Below, in pieces: positions 1 to 7,162 of a DNA stretch of 11,948 nt. Below the pieces are notes generated by a model. That model was not told where the DNA came from and did no database searches. It was given only the letters and a program-made list of their open reading frames with translations. This stretch comes from CAZSSM01 sp964609385. GTDB taxonomy: Bacteria; Planctomycetota; Planctomycetia; Isosphaerales; Isosphaeraceae. The translations under genes were made by a program, and so were the position numbers. The stretch lies in the NCBI GenBank assembly GCA_964609385.1, contig CAZSSM010000139.1:1-11948 (forward strand). The letters run 5' to 3'. Position 1 is the stretch's first letter. Each line of letters starts with the position of its first letter.

Positions 1-2380
1 TCGGAATTGGTTTATCATAGCTATCACGCCAAGGATCCGCGCACCACTCCCAGACGTTCCCCAGCATGTCGTAAAGGCCCCAAGCGTTCGGAGCCTTCTG
101 ACCAACCTCTTGGGTGCTTGACCGGCTGTTTGCCGAGTACCAAGCGATCGCGTCGAGGCCCCCGTAACGCGACGCATCGGTCCCCGCTCGACAGGTATAT
201 TCCCAGGCCGCCTCACTTGGCAACGACAATGACAGACCCGGAACAAGCGAGCCGATCCGCTCCACGAACTGTTGGCAATCCTCCCAGCTCACGTTCTCAA
301 CTGGTCGGTCCAACCCTTTGAATGAACTCCGGTTCTCCTGCTCACCCATCACCGCCACCCACAACGCCTGAGTACAAGGCGTGGCAAACATCCAGAAACC
401 CGAAGTGATCATCTCCTCATGCTGAGGCCTTTCCTGTTCGAATCGGCCCTCCTCATCCTCCGGGGAGCCCATCAAGAACCGACCCGGAGGGATCCAACGC
501 ATCCGCTGACGAACGCCACCCACCTCAAACTCAGCCCACGCCCCAAACGGATCGCGGCCCCAAGCCACCGCCCAACCCGGCGGCACACCACCCTTCCAGA
601 ACGGATCGATCGGTCGGCCCGGCTTCACCTTGATCACCCCGTTCCGGGTCCGGAGCAGGCCTAGGGGGCTCACAATGGACGGGTAGATCGTGGCGAGCGA
701 ACCCGACGTGAGATCAGGGGGGTGGTGCCAATGCGCATGGAGTCGGTCATCGGACATAAAGAGCTCGATCGTCCGTTTCTCACCCAGGTCAAGACGGCCC
801 GGATCGAGGTCCGGGTGCAGGTCCCCCCGATGCTCCTCGTCATGAACGATCTCGTACAGCTCGTGCAGGACTCCCGATCGGTCGAAGGCCAATGCTGTGC
901 TCATATGAGGGAACACACGGTGCAGCCAGATGGACTGGTCCCGGAGGCCGTTTGCCCGTGATGCGTCGCCGTCCTCCGAACCCTTCAGTTCGTCGAGACG
1001 CCTGAGGAACCACGCCTTTGCCTCGTCGACCACCTTCCGATCCAAGGCCTCGAGTTCGACCTCATCCTCCAGAGCCAACATTTCCGTGTGATAGACGCCT
1101 GAGTACAGGTCCTGGCGAAACGTTTTGACGAGTTCATAGATCGCCTTGCGGATCGACTGGTCGGTCACATTCTCAGAACGCCGCGCTTGGAGTTCTCGAG
1201 CGCGATCGGGATCGAGCGTCGCCGCCTCATCGTGGCGACTCAGCAGGGCCGGCGACTGCCAAACGTGCGCCTCGATGCCCGGGCTGTGGCGCATCTCGTC
1301 GAGCAGGAGACGGACGGCCCGGACCAATTGCGGCTCGATCCGCAAGGCGAACGACAACAAGATCAAGATCCGCTCAGCGTGCCGCTCGCGATCGGTCTGG
1401 CTCGATACGCCAAAGGTACCGCTCCAGCCGGTCCAGGGGATCACGCCCCAGCATTGACGGAGGTCGGTGGCGATCTCTCCCCAGCGACAAGGCACCAAGG
1501 CCAACGGGAAACTGCCCCCACAGCGATACGACCGGCCCCACTCGAGCCACTTGCGGTGGATCGGCCCCGCGTGCGTGTCCAAACAGCCGAGATCGCCCAG
1601 GACCAGGACGGGACTTCCCGAGGTGGGTGGTAGGTCGCGGCCCCGGAGCGATCGTGGCCAGCGGAGGATCGGCCGATGCAAGTTCTCGTTGAAGACGGCC
1701 ACCTCGATCTGGTCATGCGGATAGACCGACTTCAGGCTGTCCAGGACCTGATCCTGATCCGACCAATAAGGGACCAGTCGCCGGCTCCGATCCACAATAA
1801 CCCGGATCGATGTGCCCCAAGCCCGCCGACGCGCGCGTGGAAGGTCCTCGAGAAATCGTCCCCGGCTCCAGCGGTCCAAGATCCGGGGGACATCCAGTTC
1901 ATCGCAGGGTTGTGAGCAGGGCGAGGCCGCACGGAGATGGGTCAAGATGTCGGCCGTACGGGCCAATGGGATCTTGGGGATCGCGGCTTGGACCCGGTCC
2001 TCATCCCGTTCGTCTTCCCGAGCATTCGACTCCGCCTCGAGCTGGCGGATCCGTTGCCGCTCGACCTTCGCAGTGATTTCAAGCGGTTCTCGGGCCTCGA
2101 ACGACACGAGTTGCCATAGGGGCGTTTCGAGAAATCGGGCCGTCGACGGTGGCAAGTTTGTCCGAGATGGGGACGCACTATCACTTATGGTTATCTCGGA
2201 CCTTGCCTCGACTTCGATCACTCTCCCTCCGGTTCTTGGTCGAAAGGACTCGAAGCCGAGCATCTCGGCCAGGTGTTCCTGAAGCGCTTCGTCGTCTGGG
2301 GCACAGGCCATGATCCGAGCGATATCGTTGAGCCCGGTCGCAACGCGGTTGTCGACCGCCCACTGAGGTGGACGGCTCAT
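1..2380 (-). CDS. vWA/SAV_2336-like protein with C-terminal FGE (SUMF1) domain, 3' end outside the window
   Basis: One frame stays open from an ATG at 2380 down to base 1, giving at least 793 residues; the C-terminus lies beyond the left edge. Residues about 1-180 are helical and charged. Residues about 190-310 look like a degenerate vWA or SAV_2336-type domain: the strand VIVDRS (D197, S199) resembles a metal-ion site (DxSxS) with its last Ser replaced by Arg, and LVLGD (D263) resembles the later vWA strand. Residues 310-600 are mostly helical. From about 621 an FGE-sulfatase fold starts: RWIPPGRFLMGSP, RPVENVSW, LPSEAAWEYTCRAGT and NAWGLYDMLGNVWEWC are family hallmarks. The Cys pair that makes true FGEs active would lie in the missing end, so activity cannot be judged; many such domains only bind ligands. 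The start overlaps the stop of the MoxR gene (ATGA), implying translational coupling and joint action with the ATPase. The FGE call is firm and the vWA-like call tentative. Confidence 0.88.
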   Translation of the reverse strand, partial: MSRPPQWAVDNRVATGLNDIARIMACAPDDEALQEHLAEMLGFESFRPRTGGRVIEVEARSEITISDSASPSRTNLPPSTARFLETPLWQLVSFEAREPLEITAKVERQRIRQLEAESNAREDERDEDRVQAAIPKIPLARTADILTHLRAASPCSQPCDELDVPRILDRWSRGRFLEDLPRARRRAWGTSIRVIVDRSRRLVPYWSDQDQVLDSLKSVYPHDQIEVAVFNENLHRPILRWPRSLRGRDLPPTSGSPVLVLGDLGCLDTHAGPIHRKWLEWGRSYRCGGSFPLALVPCRWGEIATDLRQCWGVIPWTGWSGTFGVSSQTDRERHAERILILLSFALRIEPQLVRAVRLLLDEMRHSPGIEAHVWQSPALLSRHDEAATLDPDRARELQARRSENVTDQSIRKAIYELVKTFRQDLYSGVYHTEMLALEDEVELEALDRKVVDEAKAWFLRRLDELKGSEDGDASRANGLRDQSIWLHRVFPHMSTALAFDRSGVLHELYEIVHDEEHRGDLHPDLDPGRLDLGEKRTIELFMSDDRLHAHWHHPPDLTSGSLATIYPSIVSPLGLLRTRNGVIKVKPGRPIDPFWKGGVPPGWAVAWGRDPFGAWAEFEVGGVRQRMRWIPPGRFLMGSPEDEEGRFEQERPQHEEMITSGFWMFATPCTQALWVAVMGEQENRSSFKGLDRPVENVSWEDCQQFVERIGSLVPGLSLSLPSEAAWEYTCRAGTDASRYGGLDAIAWYSANSRSSTQEVGQKAPNAWGLYDMLGNVWEWCADPWRDSYDKPIP

Positions 2381-3486
2381 GACTCGGCCTCCGTGTCCTT
2401 GCGGAGGGTGTAGCGTGCGAGGTTCTCAAGCATGCTCTGAGAACCGTCCCCGATGCACAAGGCGCTCCGGAGCAGGTCAAGGTATTCGGCCTGACCCGGT
2501 AGTGGCATGATGTTGAGCGAACGGGCCTTATCCCGCGCCTGGACGAGCAAATCAGCCGCCCGGCGGAACAGGTCGTCCGAAGCCCCCTCGAAACCCTGGA
2601 AGTGGACCGCGCCACGACGCATCAGGAATGTGACGAGGTCCTCGGCCTTCTCAGGGATCCGCAGTCGATGGGCCAAGCAGCGCCTCAAGAAGGCGTTGGG
2701 CAACGTCCGCTCTTCGTTGGTCGTGATGATGATCAGCGGAGGCGGCACATCGATCTTGATCTCGACGGGCTTATCGGATCCCAGCGGAGTGAACTCACCC
2801 GAACCGAGCGCCTCCAGGAGTCCATTCGGGACATCGGTCTCGGCCTTGTCGATCTCGTCGATTAGGACCACGCAGCCCTTGTTCGGATCAGCCGTCGGGT
2901 CGATGCTCGGTGGGGAGGTCTTGCTTAGCTCGGCTTGATTCTCAGCGCTCTCCCAATCGAACGCCCACCAGAGGGGTCCTGGCCGGACATAGTTGACGGT
3001 GGCGAGTCGTCGTCGAAGATCGTTCCGAAGCGCTTCCCAGCGGTCTTTGGCCGAACTCTCCATCGAGGAATCCCCTTCCGATGGCTCCTCGAGTTCTTGC
3101 GTGCCCCGGAACGCAGCGGCGATCTGAGCGTCAGCGAGTCGACTAATCGCGTCGAAGCCCCAGAGCAGATCCCGCGACTCGGTCCGCGAATCGACGACCT
3201 TGCGGACCAGGGGCCGTTCGAGGGCTTTGGCGGCCGCCTCGGCCATCTGCGTTTTGCCCGTGCCCGGGTCGCCCCGCACCAGTAGTGGCCTCCGCGCCCC
3301 GATCGCGGCCCGGATCGCCAGCACGTCCCGCTCCTCGAACTCATGGTGACGCTCGGGAACCCCCAGCCGCGCCGAGAGCCGGACCGGCTGCTCCCAGTCG
3401 ATCGTGGGCGGAGGCTCCAGAACACGGGGTGAGGGTGATTGGGATGTCGACGATCCGGCCGACGGATCAGATTTCTGCTTGCTCAT
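2377..3486 (-). CDS. MoxR-type AAA+ ATPase
   Basis: This 369-residue protein has a disordered Ser/Pro-rich start (1-30) followed by an AAA+ module. Visible motifs are Walker A GDPGTGKT (72-79), Walker B VVLIDEIDKA (206-215), sensor-1-like IIITTNEER (252-260) and a candidate arginine finger in NAFLRRC (264-270). All residues needed for ATP binding and hydrolysis appear intact. A charged insertion at about 128-200 between Walker A and B is longer than in a minimal MoxR. MoxR ATPases act as cytosolic remodelling chaperones, usually with a vWA-domain partner; the partner here is presumably the downstream vWA-like/FGE protein, whose start overlaps this stop by four bases. The gene begins 18 bases after the trypsin-like gene with only a weak GGTGAT-type ribosome site, consistent with coupling inside one operon. 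In ternary conflict systems the ATPase is thought to transmit an activation signal to the effector; that role is inferred here. Confidence 0.94.
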   Translation of the reverse strand: MSKQKSDPSAGSSTSQSPSPRVLEPPPTIDWEQPVRLSARLGVPERHHEFEERDVLAIRAAIGARRPLLVRGDPGTGKTQMAEAAAKALERPLVRKVVDSRTESRDLLWGFDAISRLADAQIAAAFRGTQELEEPSEGDSSMESSAKDRWEALRNDLRRRLATVNYVRPGPLWWAFDWESAENQAELSKTSPPSIDPTADPNKGCVVLIDEIDKAETDVPNGLLEALGSGEFTPLGSDKPVEIKIDVPPPLIIITTNEERTLPNAFLRRCLAHRLRIPEKAEDLVTFLMRRGAVHFQGFEGASDDLFRRAADLLVQARDKARSLNIMPLPGQAEYLDLLRSALCIGDGSQSMLENLARYTLRKDTEAES

Positions 3487-3504
3487 GGATCACCATCACC
3501 CGCA

Positions 3505-5403
3505 TCAGTCGTTGGAAAAGCTCGGGGAGCGCGGGAGGCCGTTGAGGTTCTTCAGCAGTCTGATCTGCCAAAGCCTCTCAATCCCGAGTTGTGGCTCGAT
3601 CCCCACGAAGATCAGAAAATTCCTGATCTCGGGGACCTGGGAGAGCTCCCGGTCAAGGACTTCATAGGCCTGGGCGTCAGACTGTTCCTTGAGGACCACG
3701 CAATATTTCGATTTTCTTTGGTCCTTGAGCATCTCTTTGAGTTCCCGGATCAGTTTCTCTTGATAGTCCTCCTTTGATTCATCGGATCGTTCCGGAACAG
3801 GAATGGGATACATGACGTCTCGGTAGATCTGTGTCAGGACATCCGAAAGAACACTCCGGTTCGGACTGTCGATCGGGGGACACTCAAAACGGAGACAGAT
3901 CCCGATCGGCTTTGACTTCTCGGTATTTCCGTCCGTCTCGTATTTGAACTTGGGTGACATCCCGTCTTTCCAAGCGATGAGCACGTCGACGGTTGCCTCG
4001 AGGATCGCGCCTGGTTTGACGAATCCGACACCGGTTTCGTCGATGCTCTCGGCGAATCTCTTGAGAAGTTCGGTCGGGATGTGAGCGGGCAGGACGAGAT
4101 CGACCACCTCGGTCAGTTGATCGATTGTCGATTGGTAGTCGGATCGATTCTCCCGGGCAAAATCCTCACAGAGCTTGACGATCACGCCCACGGGATCCTG
4201 CTCGTCATCCGCGTCGTCAGAAATTGGGGACGGGTCGACGATGCGTTTGGCCAATTGCTCGATCTGATCAGAGCCGGGATGACTCGGACCGGGTTGGAGG
4301 CGTTCCCACAAGAGACTCAAGACCCGGTCTTTCTTCGAGGCGTCAAGCGTCCGCAACTTCTCACGAACTAGGCCAAGGATCCGAGCGACTTCGCGATGGG
4401 CCCGTACTTCCACGTCACGATGATCGTCAGGAGTTCCCCGTTCACCTTGGTCGAGGATGTTCCGAAGCGTGCTGGACGGAACCATGTAGGCGAACTGCTC
4501 GCCAGGTGTCGAGTTGGCGCGGACGATCATGCCGGCGACTTTCTTTCGGGTCGTGCACCAGACGGCTGATCCACTGAATCCCGGCTCGACCGAAACACCC
4601 ACCTCGGCCCCAGAGTCGAGTTGCGCCGTCCCGTCGGCAATCCCTCCTCGATGTGTGGCCGTGATGATGTTGCCGCGGCGATCACTCTGGCGAAACCCGA
4701 AGATACGGACATCGACGTCGAGTTCCAGCCTCTCGTCGACGAAGGTGACCGAACCGACTTCGACGGGAACGTCTTCATTTAACGTGATCACGGCGATGTC
4801 GCTGCGGAAATCTTCCGATTCCGGATACCAGGTGGTCACACGACCCCGAAGGATCCTGCCGTCACCGCCAAGAAGCGGAAACATGAGGTCGACTGTCCCG
4901 ACAGGATGGGCCTGCCCGTCCATCGTCCCGAATAGGGCTTGGTTGACCACGTGCGCGCATGTGAGGACTCGATTCCTGCCGACCACGATACCCACCCCGA
5001 CCGGGCCTTGGAGGTTGCCAGCCCGCAGAATCCGGGCAACCCCGTTTTGGTAGTACTCCATCGCAGCACCTTGCACGGCATCGTGATCGCGATTCGGATC
5101 GGACGGCGTTGGATCATCTACCCCTTCAGGAAGATCTGGCTCTGTTCGACTGGCGGAAGGGAATGGATCCGACATCCGCAATTCCTGACGACCTCGGGGC
5201 GTCACGACAGCTGCTATCCGACCCCGCAACCGTACTCGATCGACGAATCCTTCCGTCTCCAGCGACTCGAGCGCGGTCCTCGTATCGTCTAGCCCCATCT
5301 CGGCACGATCCGCGATGAGGGCGTCGTCGACCTCCTCGTCGGAATCACCCTGGAGATCCCGAAGTGCCTTCAGAACTCTCCGTTCACCGCGTCGGAATGC
5401 CAT
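3505..5403 (-). CDS. Trypsin-like serine protease with winged-helix-like N-terminus and C-terminal VMAP-like module
   Basis: I prefer the ATG at 5403 (632 residues). An in-frame GTG at 5499 adds 32 low-complexity residues and sits inside an inverted repeat. Residues about 1-76 read as a winged helix, with helix DDTRTALESL, a basic wing and VTPRGRQEL as in MarR-like proteins. After a Pro/Asp-rich linker comes a trypsin/HtrA-type protease (about 115-318) with the complete triad: His151 in LTCAHVV, Asp202 in SDIAVITL and Ser277 in GFSGSAV. No signal peptide or membrane segment is seen, so it should be cytosolic. Residues 330-460 are helical and acidic. Residues about 490-625 form an alpha/beta region (KYCVVLKEQ, RNFLIFVGI) in the place where the vWA-MoxR-associated protein (VMAP) C-terminal domain sits in known ternary systems; I cannot confirm family membership by eye. 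Position just before the MoxR gene supports a role as protease effector controlled by the ATPase. The ribosome site is weak. Function in immunity or cell death is inference. Confidence 0.9.
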   Translation of the reverse strand: MAFRRGERRVLKALRDLQGDSDEEVDDALIADRAEMGLDDTRTALESLETEGFVDRVRLRGRIAAVVTPRGRQELRMSDPFPSASRTEPDLPEGVDDPTPSDPNRDHDAVQGAAMEYYQNGVARILRAGNLQGPVGVGIVVGRNRVLTCAHVVNQALFGTMDGQAHPVGTVDLMFPLLGGDGRILRGRVTTWYPESEDFRSDIAVITLNEDVPVEVGSVTFVDERLELDVDVRIFGFRQSDRRGNIITATHRGGIADGTAQLDSGAEVGVSVEPGFSGSAVWCTTRKKVAGMIVRANSTPGEQFAYMVPSSTLRNILDQGERGTPDDHRDVEVRAHREVARILGLVREKLRTLDASKKDRVLSLLWERLQPGPSHPGSDQIEQLAKRIVDPSPISDDADDEQDPVGVIVKLCEDFARENRSDYQSTIDQLTEVVDLVLPAHIPTELLKRFAESIDETGVGFVKPGAILEATVDVLIAWKDGMSPKFKYETDGNTEKSKPIGICLRFECPPIDSPNRSVLSDVLTQIYRDVMYPIPVPERSDESKEDYQEKLIRELKEMLKDQRKSKYCVVLKEQSDAQAYEVLDRELSQVPEIRNFLIFVGIEPQLGIERLWQIRLLKNLNGLPRSPSFSND

Positions 5404-5453
5404 GGGACAGCTCGACCTATTTCGAATTCGGCTCAAGTCGGAGGAGATGCTCG

Positions 5454-5499
5454 GTGTCACCGTCGATAAGTCCCTGTGCGCCCGCATCGCCGGTGACAC
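5454..5499. repeat. 9-bp perfect inverted repeat between the S8 and trypsin genes
   Basis: GTGTCACCG (5454-5462) and CGGTGACAC (5491-5499) are exact reverse complements separated by 28 bases. They lie in the 141-base gap between the S8 stop and the preferred trypsin-gene start. There is no T-run on either side, so an intrinsic terminator is unlikely. An operator, an RNA processing hairpin or chance are all possible. The alternative GTG start of the trypsin gene is the last triplet of the right arm. Confidence 0.4.
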
Positions 5500-5544
5500 A
5501 CAGGTAGGCGTCTACTCGATACTGGAAGAAACGACCGAGCCAGC

Positions 5545-6795
5545 TTATTCACTGGGTGCGATGGTCAGGCCCAGGCCAATATCGCTGGAGTCGAGACCCA
5601 TCAGCCGGGCCATGCCCTCCATCCTAGCGATGACCGCATGTGGCTGGAAGTTCCCCGTTTCACGCTGCAGCTTCTCAGCCCAGAGCGCCGCCACTCCGGC
5701 GACGTGGGGGGTCGCCATGCTCGTGCCGTTCATGGCGACCAATCCACCACCAAGTCGGATCGGTCGCGCCGAGACGATGCCCACCCCAGGTCCGGCAACC
5801 CGAGCATTGGAGTTCGAGAACGATGCGACTGCGAAGGGGTTTTCCGAGTTCCCGGTGCGACGCAACGCCCCGACCGAGACAATCCCCTCGGCGGCCGCGG
5901 GAGGGCTTACCCCGATCCGATACAGCGGGTTCACGTCGCGCAGGCTCTCGTTGCCCGAGGCCGCTACCACTACGGATCCCGGCTGAAACGGATCGCGTGG
6001 GCTCAGGATCGCCGAAAGACGGTCGAAGAAGCGGATGTTGGCGCGATACTGCTCCAGGGCGATCGCCGTCGCGACCCGATCCGGATATCCCCGCCGAACG
6101 AGTTCGCTCTGGAACCGAGGGTAGTCGAGACCCAGCGACATGGAGATCACGTGGGCCCCGCTGTGGAACGCCCAGAGCAGCCCTTTGAAGATCGCCTCAG
6201 TCGATCCCCCCAATTCGCCTAAGACCTTACCCGCCAACAGTTTCGACACGCCCCGGGCGACCCCGATCCTGGTTCCAGATACGTCCCGGCCCAGGATCGT
6301 GCCCGCGCAGTGTGTCCCATGGCCGTTGATGTCGTTCTCTGTCTCGTCTGTGAAGTTCTTGGGATCGACCTCAACGCCCTGAAAAGCCGGGTGAGTGTGA
6401 TCGATGCCGGTATCGAGGACAGCGACGACGATTCCGTTGCCGGTGTAAGGGGATGTGTGGGCCTCAACCGCCTCGATCCCCCAGCTGATCGGTGGGAACG
6501 ACTCTTCTGACGCGTGGGCTTGAGCCGACGGCGGGACCGTCGATGGCGGATCGGTCGGGGACAGCGGGATCGGCGCAATCAGGGTCATGGGCATCGGTGG
6601 AACCGCGTCGATGACGTTCGGATCCCTTAACGCGTCCCTCTTGTCCGATTCCGATTCGAGAACGTCGACCGAGACGTCACCCGGTGCCACGCGATCAACA
6701 GCGACCGGTCGCGAGAAGGAATCTGCAGGATCGCGAACCGCCTGGTTCGCGCGGAGGACAACAAGCTTCGTTTCGATTGGATGTCCTTGTGACAT
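5545..6795 (-). CDS. S8 (subtilisin-family) serine peptidase, predicted cytosolic
   Basis: The protein has 416 residues from the ATG at 6795, which has a good ribosome site (GGGAGAA at 6806-6800). A TTG at 6831 would add 12 residues but is less likely. Residues 1-100 lack a signal peptide and form an N-terminal region ending in a Pro-rich linker; its shape recalls an inhibitor/propeptide. The catalytic domain (about 104-405) has every canonical element: Asp128 in VAVLDTGID, His159 in NGHGTHCAG, oxyanion Asn282 in ASGNES and Ser359 in NGTSMATPHVAG. An insertion of about 50 residues between the His and Asn blocks (Tyr/Arg-rich, around 220-270) is longer than in classical subtilisins. It is first in the operon and shares strand with the trypsin-like, MoxR and FGE genes. 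S8 peptidases without export signals are known as effector modules in NTP-dependent conflict systems, so an intracellular, tightly controlled protease is the best reading. Enzyme family is near certain; biological role is inferred. Confidence 0.94.
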   Translation of the reverse strand: MSQGHPIETKLVVLRANQAVRDPADSFSRPVAVDRVAPGDVSVDVLESESDKRDALRDPNVIDAVPPMPMTLIAPIPLSPTDPPSTVPPSAQAHASEESFPPISWGIEAVEAHTSPYTGNGIVVAVLDTGIDHTHPAFQGVEVDPKNFTDETENDINGHGTHCAGTILGRDVSGTRIGVARGVSKLLAGKVLGELGGSTEAIFKGLLWAFHSGAHVISMSLGLDYPRFQSELVRRGYPDRVATAIALEQYRANIRFFDRLSAILSPRDPFQPGSVVVAASGNESLRDVNPLYRIGVSPPAAAEGIVSVGALRRTGNSENPFAVASFSNSNARVAGPGVGIVSARPIRLGGGLVAMNGTSMATPHVAGVAALWAEKLQRETGNFQPHAVIARMEGMARLMGLDSSDIGLGLTIAPSE

Positions 6796-7162
6796 GGGCT
6801 TCTCCCGGAAGACATCAATAAACGAAGCCAAGCGTAATCAGGAAACAACCCAGACTCAAGCGAACTACGCCTGTTCCACGGAGGATCCCCTGTCGGATGC
6901 AGGTGATCGCCGAGCATCTTCGTCCTCAAGGGTCGAGGCAAACGGCCATGACATCTGTGATATTCTGATCAGGACGTATTGCTAGCGGGGAAGCGGTGAC
7001 GGATCGGGTCCTCGATCACAGTCGTGGATAGGCGATCATCATGGGAGTCGGCAGCCAGTTCTTCGATGGAGAGATCCGGACAATTATCTCCGTTCTGATA
7101 TGCCGTGATCCTCCAGGAGCTCGCCCCGGCTGCCGAGCCGCGGATCTCTGCAGCAGTCGAGT
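6796..7162. other. Intergenic region upstream of the protease operon
   Basis: These 367 bases separate the operon start from the end of the serine-hydrolase gene, both on the minus strand, and must hold the operon promoter if it has its own. A weak minus-strand candidate is TTGAGT (6859-6854), a 17-base spacer and TACGCT (6836-6831), which matches the sigma-70 consensus only partly and may be chance. I see no strong terminator hairpin after the hydrolase gene. A minus-strand frame at 6969-7162 remains open and protein-like but has no convincing start; it is discussed under findings. Confidence 0.4.

Noticed and set aside
7..2282. Several plus-strand frames of 60-156 codons between positions 7 and 2282
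   Set aside because: They are antisense to the continuous minus-strand FGE-fusion frame, which shows clear family motifs; their translations are Arg/Pro/Ser-rich shadows.
5404..5499. N-terminal extension of the trypsin-like protein from a GTG at 5499
   Set aside because: The 32 added residues are low-complexity, the GTG has no ribosome site and lies within an inverted repeat, while the ATG at 5403 begins directly before the winged-helix-like domain.
6627..6985. Frames on both strands covering the start of the S8 gene
   Set aside because: They overlap the S8 coding sequence and its leader and have shadow-like composition.
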